Source: Clostridiales bacterium (GTDB lineage Bacteria; Bacillota; Clostridia; Oscillospirales; Acutalibacteraceae). From it: a DNA stretch of 18,029 nt. The translations under genes were made by a program, and so were the position numbers. This document shows positions 7,654-14,857 of the stretch, piece after piece (positions within the stretch are counted from its first letter, which is position 1; each line of letters starts with the position of its first letter). Under the pieces are notes generated by a model. The model was not told the origin of the DNA, did not search any database, and was given only the letters and a program-made list of their open reading frames with translations. The stretch is taken from assembly GCA_020859725.1 (NCBI GenBank), contig JAJBVR010000011.1, forward strand, positions 1 through 18,029, given 5' to 3'.

Positions 7654-8724
7654 ATGGAATATATGTCCTCAAGAGAAGCTGCTGATAAATGGGGAATTTC
7701 CCAAAGGCGAGTTGCTGTTCTCTGTTCTGAGAATAGAATCGATAATGCTACTATGGTTGGCAATATGTGGATTATCCCTAAAAACGCAGAAAAGCCAGTT
7801 GATGCAAGAAGCATTCGATACACCAAAATTGATGATAAAAAGGTAAAACCTTTCCTAAAATGGGCTGGTGGAAAGGGTCAACTGATTTCTGAAATTGAAA
7901 AGTATTACCCTTTTGAAGATGGAGTAATTACTAAGTACGCTGAGCCTTTTGTAGGCGGCGGTGCTGTGCTTTTTGATATATTGAGCAAGTACAATTTGGA
8001 CGAAGTATATATCAGTGATATTAACGCTGAACTCATCAACACCTATCGTATCATTAGCGATGAAATTGATGAACTGATTACAACGCTGTCGGTAATGCAG
8101 GGTGATTTTGTACCGATGGATACCGAACATCGCAAGTCATATTACCTTGCAAAGCGTGAGCGTTTCAATGATTTGAAAATCAATGGCGATGAAAGTATCA
8201 ACATTGAAAAAGCAACCCTTATGATTTTCCTGAACAAGACCTGCTTTAATGGTCTATTCCGTGTAAACAGGAAGGGACTGTTTAATGTGCCTATGGGGTC
8301 TTATAAAAACCCGATGATTTGTGATGAAGAAAATCTACGAGCCGTATCAGAAAAGCTCCAAGGTGTGAAAATTGTTTGCGGCGATTATAAAGAGTCCGCA
8401 GACTTTATTGATGCAAATACATTCGTTTACTTTGATCCCCCTTACAGACCAATCACTGACACAGCCAGTTTTACAGCTTATACTGAAAATCTATTCAATG
8501 ATTACGAACAAATTAAGCTTGCCAAGTTTGTGGACGATATGCACTGCAAGGGAGCAAAGATTGTTATCAGTAATTCTGATCCCAAAAATTCCAATACGGA
8601 TGATGATTTCTTTGACAACATCTATTCCTCACATAAAATTAAGCGTGTTGAAGCTACCCGTATGATTAACTGCAACAGTGAAGCAAGGGGTAAAATCAAG
8701 GAATTGCTTATTTCTAATTTTTAA
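7654..8724 (+). CDS. Dam-type DNA adenine methylase with N-terminal helix-turn-helix (predicted GATC)
   Basis: A 356-residue methylase of the D12 (alpha) class that methylates adenine N6 using S-adenosylmethionine. Core motifs: FLKWAGGKG (67-75), EPFVGGG (97-103) and FDPPY with Asp261, the catalytic DPPY. TCFNGLFRVNRKG is also typical of the Dam/DpnM branch. Residues 4-50 form an added helix-turn-helix of excisionase-like type (SSREAADKWGIS, WIIPKNAEKP) absent from classic Dam proteins. It may bind the operon promoter or help target choice (inference). The start is set by GGAGG at 7642-7646, 7 nt before ATG 7654. The partner is the DpnII-like nuclease 13 nt downstream, so GATC is the expected target. 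The codon use is more AT-rich than in the flanking genes. Confidence 0.92.
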   Translation: MEYMSSREAADKWGISQRRVAVLCSENRIDNATMVGNMWIIPKNAEKPVDARSIRYTKIDDKKVKPFLKWAGGKGQLISEIEKYYPFEDGVITKYAEPFVGGGAVLFDILSKYNLDEVYISDINAELINTYRIISDEIDELITTLSVMQGDFVPMDTEHRKSYYLAKRERFNDLKINGDESINIEKATLMIFLNKTCFNGLFRVNRKGLFNVPMGSYKNPMICDEENLRAVSEKLQGVKIVCGDYKESADFIDANTFVYFDPPYRPITDTASFTAYTENLFNDYEQIKLAKFVDDMHCKGAKIVISNSDPKNSNTDDDFFDNIYSSHKIKRVEATRMINCNSEARGKIKELLISNF

Positions 8725-8737
8725 GGAGCGCTAAGAT

Positions 8738-9613
8738 ATGAGAAATTTCAACGAATGGTTATCAGGTTTCCGTGATAGCATAGCCGACTACCGCTATTAC
8801 ATAGATTTTGAAAAAGTTCACCGCAATGTCGATAATATAAAGGTTGAACTGAATATCCTGAATTCTCTTATCGGCTCTAAGAACATTAAAGAAGATTTCA
8901 AGACTTTAATCAAGAAGTATCCTGAAGTTTTGAAATGTATTCCTCTGCTTTTGGCGGTAAGAGCGAATGAAATATATTGTCAGGATGAAAACGGTGGTTA
9001 TCTGTACCAATTCAGCTTTGGGAAACACCCTCCGAACAGCTATGCACATTATGCGCGTTATGCCTATTTTATGGAACATACAGGTTTATTTGACTTGCTG
9101 GAAAATCACATTATCAATAATCTTGTTGACTATGTTACAGGTGTAGAGACAGGATTGGATTCCAACGGTCGTAAAAATCGTGGTGGTCACTTGATGGAGG
9201 ACTTGGTGGAGAGTTTTATCAAGAAAGCATGGTTTGATAAAGGCGTAACCTATTTTAATGAAATATATATACACCAAATTACTGATAAATGGGGCATTAA
9301 CCTTTCTGCTATTTCCAATCAAGGGAAAATGGAAAAGCGATTTGACTTTGTTGTAAAGACTCCCGGCATGATTTATGGCATTGAAACCAACTTTTATGGT
9401 AGCGGCGGCAGTAAACTCAACGAAACAGCCCGCAGCTATAAGACTCTTGCTCTTGAAACGGATACGATTGATGGATTTACCTTTGTATGGTTTACGGATG
9501 GTAAAGGATGGACAAGCGCTCGAAACAACCTTGAAGAAACTTTTGATATTATTGAACACATTTATAATATCAATGATTTAGAAAATGGCATTATTGGAAA
9601 GGTTTTTAAATAA
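8738..9613 (+). CDS. DpnII-family type II restriction endonuclease (predicted GATC)
   Basis: A 291-residue protein that I recognise as a DpnII homologue from its ordered conserved blocks: RNFNEWLS at the N-terminus, LNSLIGSKNIKEDF (41-54), NNLVDYVTGVE and NGRKNR (128-148), LSAISNQG (189-196), RFDFVVK (201-207), GSKLNETARSYK (224-235) and the C-terminal NNLEETFDI and YNINDLE. The likely nuclease centre is Asp203 followed by Glu216-Thr-Asn218, a variant of the PD-(D/E)xK pattern with Asn in the usual Lys place. DpnII itself shows the same arrangement as I remember it. It would cut unmethylated GATC. AAGGAG (8723-8728) overlaps the methylase stop, and the gene's own stop shares one base with the next gene, so expression is tightly coupled. 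It appears intact. Confidence 0.93.
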   Translation: MRNFNEWLSGFRDSIADYRYYIDFEKVHRNVDNIKVELNILNSLIGSKNIKEDFKTLIKKYPEVLKCIPLLLAVRANEIYCQDENGGYLYQFSFGKHPPNSYAHYARYAYFMEHTGLFDLLENHIINNLVDYVTGVETGLDSNGRKNRGGHLMEDLVESFIKKAWFDKGVTYFNEIYIHQITDKWGINLSAISNQGKMEKRFDFVVKTPGMIYGIETNFYGSGGSKLNETARSYKTLALETDTIDGFTFVWFTDGKGWTSARNNLEETFDIIEHIYNINDLENGIIGKVFK

Positions 9614-10359
9614 TGACTAAAAAAATAACTAAATGGGAGCCGGAAGATTTTGAACTGGAAATGACTACACACTGGTCTTTTCCCAAGCGTGGGGACTGGG
9701 CAACGCACGATGCAAAGTTGCGTGGAAATTGGTCGCCATATATTCCTAGAAATATATTACTTCGCTATTCAAAAGAGGGAGATTTAGTACTTGATCAGTT
9801 TGCTGGCGGTGGTACAACACTTGTTGAAGCAAAACTACTCAATCGTAATATTATTGGCGTAGATGTGAATGATGTCGCACTTGACCGTTGCAAAGAAAAA
9901 ACGGACTTTGAACACGAAGGTGCAAACGGTAAGGTTTATATTCGCAAAGGCGATGCAAGGCACTTAGATTTTATTCAGAACAGTAGTATTGACCTTATTT
10001 GTACTCACCCACCCTATGCAGATATTATTAATTATAGCGAAGATTTAGAGGATGATCTTTCACTTCTTAAGGTTAAAGATTTCCTAAAAGAAATAAAAAA
10101 GGTAGCTACTGAGAGCTACCGTGTATTAAAAAAAGATAAGTTTTGTGCTGTTTTAATGGGAGATACCCGTCAAAAAGGCTGTATGATACCGATGTCTTTC
10201 GAGGTTATGCAAATTTTCGATAATGCCGGATTTAAACTGAAAGAACTGATTATCAAAGAGCAGCATAATTGTAAGGCAACGGGGTATTGGAGGACAAATA
10301 GTGTTAAGTATAACTTTTTGCTGATTGCTCACGAGTATTTGTTTGTGTTCAGAAAATAA
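9613..10359 (+). CDS. Second DNA methyltransferase of the operon (N4/N6 class)
   Basis: A 248-residue methylase of the N-4/N-6 type. Motif I is DQFAGGGTT (61-69), followed by the acidic VGVD-like loop (IGVDVND, 81-87), and motif IV is THPPY (131-135). His stands where most relatives have Asp, Asn or Ser before PPY; this may be normal in this subgroup. The N-terminal part has WSFPKRGDWATH and RGNWSPYIPR, and the C-terminus ends in LLIAHEYLFVFRK. In the DpnII system of Streptococcus a second methylase, DpnA, acts on single-stranded DNA. This gene fills that slot but seems a different branch and follows the nuclease gene, while dpnA precedes it. The stop of the nuclease and this ATG overlap (TAATG). 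Its end lies 3 nt from the convergent gene on the other strand. Confidence 0.88.
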   Translation: MTKKITKWEPEDFELEMTTHWSFPKRGDWATHDAKLRGNWSPYIPRNILLRYSKEGDLVLDQFAGGGTTLVEAKLLNRNIIGVDVNDVALDRCKEKTDFEHEGANGKVYIRKGDARHLDFIQNSSIDLICTHPPYADIINYSEDLEDDLSLLKVKDFLKEIKKVATESYRVLKKDKFCAVLMGDTRQKGCMIPMSFEVMQIFDNAGFKLKELIIKEQHNCKATGYWRTNSVKYNFLLIAHEYLFVFRK

Positions 10360-10362
10360 TAG

Positions 10363-10900
10363 TCAAGCTAGTCCCAATTCATTCAAACTATCAAAAAGCA
10401 TTTTGCGACCGGAATAATTCCAGTAAGCACAGTCCTGCTCCATAAATAACCACTTAATAGCTAAGAGAATTATTTGAATCGGATGTTCATTGTTCTCATA
10501 ATCAATAAAATTGGCTTTTATTTGAGATAAATCAGGATTTTTACAATTATAAATATCAATAATTGCTTTTTTTTACTGCATCATACTCATTAGAATAGGT
10601 ATTTAAGCAGTATGTCAATGCATCAAAAATATCTTGATGACTTGGACGAGTATAGCGAATATTCTTTTTGAAGTACATACCGTCTACATTAACTGTGAAA
10701 TCGAACCCTTTATTCAACTGCGTCGGGCGTCTTAAATAGATTTTATAATTACCGTATTCTTCAACATTATATTGATAGTGAGAAGCATTATCATTTTTTC
10801 CAGCGCCGGCAGCTTCATTGAGAAAGCAAGAAATAAGATTTTCTCTCATTTGTCTTCTATTCGTAACCGGCAAATCGAAATTAACAAAATACATTGGCAT
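10363..10900 (-). pseudogene. Unknown gene, frameshifted at a run of eight A (about 178 codons)
   Basis: The reading frame opens at ATG 10900-10898 behind a perfect GGAGG (10912-10908). It runs 114 codons to TGA at 10556, just after AAAAAAAA (coding sense, forward T-run 10567-10574). Dropping one A puts the downstream sequence in frame as AIIDIYNCKNPDLSQ, YENNEHPIQIILLAIKWLF, then YWNYSGRKMLFDSLNELGLA with a stop at 10365-10363. This is clearly coding in character. So the original gene probably spanned the whole interval. I do not recognise the protein family and see no nuclease or helix-turn-helix motif. It starts 2 nt after the controller pseudogene stop, a two-gene operon. Polymerase slippage on the A-run could restore the full protein, or the shift may be a mutation or assembly error. 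Confidence 0.7.
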
Positions 10901-10902
10901 AA

Positions 10903-11111
10903 TTATTCCTCCAAAAAAAGTTTATATGTTTCAATTTCAAGTGCATCTGCAATTTGCTGAATGTTTTCGAGCTAAATGCTTCTACGGTAACACTCAATGG
11001 CACTGATATATGTTCTATGCATACAGCATTCATCGGCAAAAGCTTCTTGAGATATGCCCATTGCCGTACAATATTTTTTTAATTGTCTCCAAAGACTCTT
11101 ACAATATCCAT
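10903..11111 (-). pseudogene. XRE-type controller (C-protein-like) regulator, broken
   Basis: Reading from ATG 11111-11109, behind GGAGG (11125-11121), gives MDIVRVFGDN and then a stop. With one base added near 11081-11083 the frame continues as LKKY, AMGISQEAFADECCMHRTYI, then SAIECYRRSI, a TAG stop at 10974-10972, and ENIQQIADALEIETYKLFLEE to TAA at 10905-10903. This is the short all-helical HTH pattern of restriction-modification C proteins, about 69 residues. Helix-turn-helix residues (GISQEAFAD and HRTYISAIE) are recognisable. Two lesions make it non-functional as read. The C-box-like operator upstream supports the call. It is upstream of, and abuts, the frameshifted unknown gene. Confidence 0.8.
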
Positions 11112-11133
11112 AGTTGTAATCCTCCTAATTTAT

Positions 11134-11176
11134 ATTATAATGTATTTGAATACTATAAGTCTACATACAATAAGTA
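11134..11176 (-). promoter_or_regulatory. C-box-like operator and promoter of the controller gene
   Basis: On the minus strand, 11176-11151 holds two ACTTAT-centred half-boxes, TACTTATTGTA and GACTTATAGTA, 4 nt apart. This is the layout of C-box operators (GACTnnnAGTC pairs) bound by restriction-modification controller proteins. The second box is nearly perfect. A TATAAT follows at 11139-11134; 17 nt upstream the -35 place is AGACTT, inside the operator, as in C-protein-dependent promoters. The match to the C-box consensus is from memory. Confidence 0.7.
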
Positions 11177-11291
11177 TCTTTCAGCGCTAAATTATTATAC
11201 GAATTGTCGTTTTCAACACGTTAAGAAATATTCTTGATAGCAACCTAAACGTTGCAAAGACTACTTTATTAAAAAGAGGAAACGAAAAATT

Positions 11292-11879
11292 TTGTACAAC
11301 ATCTTCTCTTGGTTAAATGATAATAGTGGTTTCTTAACTTTTTTGACTGTGCTTGCATCGCTTATAACTTGTATATTAAGTATATGTTCGGCATTAGCTG
11401 CTTGGGCTCAGGTTAAAGAAATGCACAGACAATTTCAGGAAGAAAATCGTCCCAATATTGAGGTGGAGTTTCTTTATGAAAAACGAACATTTTATGGACT
11501 TCGTTTTGTAAATAATGGAAAGTACACAGCAAAAAATGTAAATATTTTTTTAGAAGACGCATTTATTAATGCACTTCCTGAACCTGCATTTTCAAGCCTT
11601 TTACGAAATTCAAGTCAAAAAACTTGTATTATTGGTGTAGGACATCATTACGATTTGTTCATTGGAACGCAAAAGTATCGAGACTGTTATAATAAACCGC
11701 CAACAAAAGGTAAAATCACATATCAAGCTAACGGGCAGACATACGAGAGTAAATTTGATATTGATATGGAGAACTATTCCGCAATTTTTTCAGTACAAAA
11801 TGGACAGGAAGATTTATTAAAGAAGTTGAAGGAGCAAAACAGCGAACTAAAAAAATACAACATGCAATCCTATCTTTAA
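11292..11879 (+). CDS. Single-span membrane protein of unknown function (island gene)
   Basis: A 195-residue protein. A hydrophobic segment at about 14-40 (FLTFLTVLASLITCILSICS) anchors it, followed by a charged stretch (VKEMHRQFQEENRP) and a predicted soluble beta-rich domain with GLRFVNNGKYTAKNV. This layout is common in hypothetical proteins of mobile and defence regions, but I cannot assign a role. There is no ATG near the front; the likely start is TTG at 11292, with AGAGG at 11275-11279 about 12 nt upstream. The first internal ATG (in KEMHRQ) would remove the membrane span. The region 11177-11291 holds no clear promoter. It is transcribed divergently from the controller pseudogene. Confidence 0.6.
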   Translation: MYNIFSWLNDNSGFLTFLTVLASLITCILSICSALAAWAQVKEMHRQFQEENRPNIEVEFLYEKRTFYGLRFVNNGKYTAKNVNIFLEDAFINALPEPAFSSLLRNSSQKTCIIGVGHHYDLFIGTQKYRDCYNKPPTKGKITYQANGQTYESKFDIDMENYSAIFSVQNGQEDLLKKLKEQNSELKKYNMQSYL

Positions 11880-11928
11880 AACATGTGGAAGGCGAGAACA
11901 GTGGCAGTGATTGATGGAGAGTTACTTA

Positions 11929-12018
11929 ATGAATTATGAGCAGAAATTATACAATATTGCATTATATAGATCCACGCTAAGGGTGGCAGTGTTATCAGGG
12001 CTGATAACAAAATTATAA
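11929..12018 (+). CDS. Short open frame, possible remnant of an element-borne small protein
   Basis: Twenty-nine codons starting MNYEQKLYNIALYRSTL and ending GLITKL. The pattern recalls the beginning of small SHOCT-like proteins of clostridial mobile elements, which have GLIT followed by an acidic EEY-type stretch; here a stop follows instead. There is only a weak ribosome-binding site. It overlaps the palindrome at 11991-12008. Its interest is as a trace of decayed mobile DNA, not as a proven gene. Confidence 0.25.
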   Translation: MNYEQKLYNIALYRSTLRVAVLSGLITKL

Positions 12019-12037
12019 CATTAGCCTATACAGGCTA
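11991..12037. repeat. Two adjacent palindromes near the right edge of the island
   Basis: GTTATCAGGGCTGATAAC (11991-12008) is an 18-bp interrupted palindrome. Fourteen bases on, TAGCCT (12022-12027) pairs with AGGCTA (12032-12037) around ATAC. Neither is followed by a T-run. They lie where AT-rich island DNA gives way to host-like sequence. They may be recombinase or transposase sites, or chance. Confidence 0.4.
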
Positions 12038-12103
12038 TCAAATAATCAAAAGAAAGGCGCACACAGCGGAATATCTCTCGTCTCAGATTATGCAGAAAAA
12101 GCA

Positions 12104-12142
12104 AACGGCGCGGGTGGTGAATAAAACACCATCCGCGCCGTT
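12104..12142. terminator. Strong GC-rich terminator, probably bidirectional
   Basis: A 16-bp stem joins 12104-12119 and 12127-12142 (AACGGCGCGG on the left, CCGCGCCGTT on the right) with one G-T pair and a 7-nt loop. TTTTT follows on the plus strand (part of 12141-12145). On the minus strand TTTGCTTTTT follows, which suits the nitroreductase ending at 12154. It insulates island and host transcripts from each other. Confidence 0.85.
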
Positions 12143-12153
12143 TTTGGTAAAGT

Positions 12154-12666
12154 TTACACGTAGAAAACCCTGCCGGGCTTAATTTGAGTTTTTTCCTTTG
12201 CCTCTTTTTCATATCCGAGTATGCAAAAGCCTATTCCCTCAACATCATCATTTACGCCCCATTCTTTAAGAAGCGCTTTTCCCTGTTCACTTTCAAACAC
12301 TTCTTTGGCGCGGTGAATCCACCTGGAGCCGATTCCCAAAGACCAAGCCGCGTTCATCAAATTGCCCATAGCAAGGCTTCCGTCATAGATATAAGTGCAC
12401 TCTTTTTTTGCCAAAACAACTATTACATCCCTTGCGCCGTAAAACGGATCTGAGGGCATTCCCGCTGCTGTCGCATTCAATTCAGACAATTTTTTTACAA
12501 CATCATCCTTAGAAACCACAACAAACAACGGAGTTTGCATATTCATTCCGGACGGCGCGTTAAGCCCTGCCGCCACTATTTCATCCAGCAATTCCCTGCT
12601 TACATGTTTATCCTGATAACTGCGGCAGCTTTTTCTGCTTATCAAATTTTTAACTGTTTCGTTCAT
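12154..12666 (-). CDS. Nitroreductase-family FMN oxidoreductase, small
   Basis: A 170-residue flavoprotein. The phosphate/FMN contacts of the family are present: RKSCRSY (11-17), NAPSGMNMQ (36-44), and the long helix GSLAMGNLMNAAWSLGIGS (96-114) followed by RWIHRA. The C-terminal KPGRVFYV is also typical. The length fits the short nitroreductase subgroup. It would reduce nitro, quinone or similar compounds with NAD(P)H in the cytoplasm; the real substrate is unknown. The gene is single, with its own promoter (TTGCAT, 18 nt, TATAAT) and terminator. Its leader carries repeat copy B with GGAAAGG at 12687-12681, 14 nt before ATG 12666. Confidence 0.9.
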   Translation of the reverse strand: MNETVKNLISRKSCRSYQDKHVSRELLDEIVAAGLNAPSGMNMQTPLFVVVSKDDVVKKLSELNATAAGMPSDPFYGARDVIVVLAKKECTYIYDGSLAMGNLMNAAWSLGIGSRWIHRAKEVFESEQGKALLKEWGVNDDVEGIGFCILGYEKEAKEKTQIKPGRVFYV

Positions 12667-12680
12667 AATAATTCACTAAT

Positions 12681-12741
12681 CCTTTCCGGCTGCAAATAAT
12701 TTTATTATAATGCGCTTTGCCGCAGCCATGCAAGGCGTATA
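12681..12741 (-). promoter_or_regulatory. Repeated leader element, copy B, with promoter (upstream of nitroreductase)
   Basis: Read on the minus strand from 12741 to 12681, this matches copy A (5777-5844): the same TATACGCCTTGCA start, GGCTGC, CAAAGCG and the identical ATTTGCAGCCGGAAAGG end, with 7 nt fewer in the middle. It includes a clear promoter: TTGCAT at 12733-12728, an 18-nt spacer, and TATAAT at 12709-12704. A dyad CGCCTTG / CAAAGCG spans the -35. GGCTGC can pair with GCAGCC, and CCTT with AAGG, masking the ribosome-binding site. The element ends 14 nt before the start codon, almost the same spacing as copy A. Confidence 0.7.
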
Positions 12742-12771
12742 ATTTATGCAGTATTTCCTTTTTTATTTTGT

Positions 12772-13959
12772 TTACAGCGGCAAATCCTTCTTTTTAAAGC
12801 GAACAGCGCCGACCGCATAACAAACTACTGCAACGGCGGCAAGAACCGCGCATTTCCAAACAAACGAATAATCCACAGAATCAGTGCCCACAGTGGCAAG
12901 CGAATTTATATCATAAAGACCCACAAGGGTTGTTTTATTAAAATACCCAAGCTGCTTTACGCCTATGCCCATATTTACCATCATATCAGAGCCGAACATA
13001 CCAAGCAGCGAAGCAAGGAAAAACCAAACCGAAATTCCGCCGCCGAATGCCATGGAGCTGCGGCTGCGATTAAAAATACAGCTGCCCATAAAGCAAATTC
13101 CCGCCACTGCCTGAGACAAAAGATACATTCCGCCGAACAGCGCTATGGTTGACGCAACATTTACCTCGCCGAAGAAATCCCGTGTTGAAATAAGGCATGA
13201 AATACAAGCCAGCACAATTATAATAAAAGGAACGGTAACCATAAATGTGATTTGTGTTTTTGCCACCGCGGAACGCTTTGTGGGAGTTGAAAGAACATAC
13301 GCCATTGAACCTTTATCAACCTGATCCACTATTAAGGAATTGGCAAGAAATACTATTAAAAGAAACAGCGGCAAAAGGCATGTAACCGTATAGTACATTT
13401 GATTAATCATTGCCGTTGGATCCATAGAAGTCATCGTTTCTATCCGCTGCGAATCCATTCCCATTGTTTCAAGCATAATATCCATTATGCCCTGAACGGA
13501 TAAATCATCGCCTGTAAAGCAGCCCTTATTCTGCATCAAAACATAGTTGTATTCAAACTGCTTTACGTAGTCTTCCACAGGAACGTCCGATTTTGAAAGC
13601 CCGTCGGCGGCTTGCTGAAATCCGCTTACGGAAAGATCAGCGCCGCTTTGAGCATTCAGAATTGAAAACGCGGTTTCATAAGCGCTTTTATCTTCCGATG
13701 AAATAAAATCGTCATAAGAAAGCTTGGCACCGCTTGAAGAGTCATATGCCGCCATTGCTCCGAGATAAGTATAAAACTCCGTTTGATATTCGGTTACATC
13801 AGTTTCGGATATGCTTTCGTCCATAATGCTCATTGCGTAATTCATAACGGTGCTCATAAGCAGCATAATCAATGTTATTGCCACAATCAGCGCAACATTT
13901 GATTTTATATTCTGCTTCATAAGCGGGCCTGAAATATTCTTTGCAACTTTAGTTTCCAT
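12772..13959 (-). CDS. ABC-2 type exporter permease
   Basis: A 395-residue membrane protein. The first helix is at about 22-44. A large outer loop (45-190) follows, and then further spans near 190-211, 240-258, 272-296, 304-325 and 368-386, ending in a basic KKK tail. The conserved PTKRSAVAKTQ cytoplasmic stretch after the second helix is typical of ABC-2 permeases. I chose METKV at 13959 over an upstream ATG at 13980 because GGGAAAGGAAAG then lies at the right distance; the first ATG has no such site. It overlaps the preceding ATPase gene by 11 nt. It is the last gene of the operon with the two ATPases below, and would form the channel for an unknown exported compound. Confidence 0.88.
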   Translation of the reverse strand: METKVAKNISGPLMKQNIKSNVALIVAITLIMLLMSTVMNYAMSIMDESISETDVTEYQTEFYTYLGAMAAYDSSSGAKLSYDDFISSEDKSAYETAFSILNAQSGADLSVSGFQQAADGLSKSDVPVEDYVKQFEYNYVLMQNKGCFTGDDLSVQGIMDIMLETMGMDSQRIETMTSMDPTAMINQMYYTVTCLLPLFLLIVFLANSLIVDQVDKGSMAYVLSTPTKRSAVAKTQITFMVTVPFIIIVLACISCLISTRDFFGEVNVASTIALFGGMYLLSQAVAGICFMGSCIFNRSRSSMAFGGGISVWFFLASLLGMFGSDMMVNMGIGVKQLGYFNKTTLVGLYDINSLATVGTDSVDYSFVWKCAVLAAVAVVCYAVGAVRFKKKDLPL

Positions 13960-14857
13960 TATTATTCTTTCCTTTCCCATAAGCTTTCATAAAATAATCC
14001 TCCAATGTAATTTTATTTTCATGAAGAGCCTGTATTGTATAATTTTTAAGCAAATTCAAAAACGCGCCCGTTTCCGCCGCCGGAAATTTAACTCTGCATT
14101 CGCGCCCGTCGGGGCACACGGAAAATTCACAGGAAGCCGCAAAATCAGCCGCGTCGCCGTTGTTTTGAAAAATAACGGTATAATCCTTAGTTTTGCTGTG
14201 GCGCAAATCATAAAGAGAGGCAATATCCACTATTTTGCCGTCTGTTATCAAAGCAACTCTGTCGCACACTTCTTCTATTTCCTCAAATATATTGCTGGAC
14301 ATAAAAACAGTGTGCCCCTTTGCCTTTTCCTCACGAATCAAATCAAGAAACGCATCGCGCATAAGAGGGTCAAGGCCTGTTGTCGGCTCATCCAAAACCA
14401 AAATATCCTTTTCTCCCATAAGCGCCGCCACGATTGCCGTTTTTTGCTTCATTCCCTTGCTCATTCTTTTTAAATTTGCAGAGGGATCAAGCTGAAGCAA
14501 TTCTATCAAATGATTCATATAAGTATAATCCTTAACACCCAGATATTCTGCCTGGGATTTCAAAAAGGCTGTTCCCGTGGAAAGGGACGGAAAAGCAATC
14601 TCGCCCGGAACATAGCTTACATTTTTCATAATTTCAGACGGGCTGCGCCATGAATCAATTCCCAAAACAGCCGAGCTGCCGCCGCTTGGCCTTATAAATC
14701 CCATCATACTGCGAATGGTGGTTGTTTTTCCGGAGCTGTTTGTGCCTACATATCCGAAGACCTCGCCTTTTTTTACTTCAAGATTTATATCAAATATTCC
14801 GCGGCCGTTGCCGTAATTCTTTGTAAGACCGCAAGTTTCAATAACCGTTTCACTCAT
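13949..14857 (-). CDS. ABC transporter ATPase 1, with Asn in the switch-loop His position
   Basis: A 302-residue nucleotide-binding protein. Walker A is GTNSSGKT (38-45), signature MSKGMKQK (132-139), Walker B ILVLDEP (152-158) with Glu present. The switch (H-loop) place reads FMSSNIF, so residue 189 is Asn and not His, while the paralogue next door has FLSSHIF. The Walker A of the paralogue, GPNGAGKT, is also more typical. The two proteins probably pair as an uneven heterodimer with one weak site. The gene overlaps the upstream ATPase gene by 4 nt (ATGA) and the permease by 11 nt. Confidence 0.9.
   Translation of the reverse strand: MSETVIETCGLTKNYGNGRGIFDINLEVKKGEVFGYVGTNSSGKTTTIRSMMGFIRPSGGSSAVLGIDSWRSPSEIMKNVSYVPGEIAFPSLSTGTAFLKSQAEYLGVKDYTYMNHLIELLQLDPSANLKRMSKGMKQKTAIVAALMGEKDILVLDEPTTGLDPLMRDAFLDLIREEKAKGHTVFMSSNIFEEIEEVCDRVALITDGKIVDIASLYDLRHSKTKDYTVIFQNNGDAADFAASCEFSVCPDGRECRVKFPAAETGAFLNLLKNYTIQALHENKITLEDYFMKAYGKGKNNNGN

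Noticed and set aside
11010..11237. Plus-strand open frames of 62-75 codons at 10772-11237
   Set aside because: They are opposite the controller pseudogene, the unknown gene and the C-box, which have ribosome-binding sites and recognisable protein patterns on the minus strand.
5777..12741. The repeated leaders as terminal inverted repeats of one 7-kb mobile element
   Set aside because: They face inward like terminal repeats, but each ends at a ribosome-binding site directly before a host-like gene and includes promoter features. A shared control element is the simpler reading; no target duplication is seen.
13850..14473. Open frame of 207 codons on the plus strand across the permease/ATPase junction
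   Set aside because: It is opposite two clear ABC genes, has no start signal, and its protein is an implausible mix of Phe, Ile and Cys stretches.
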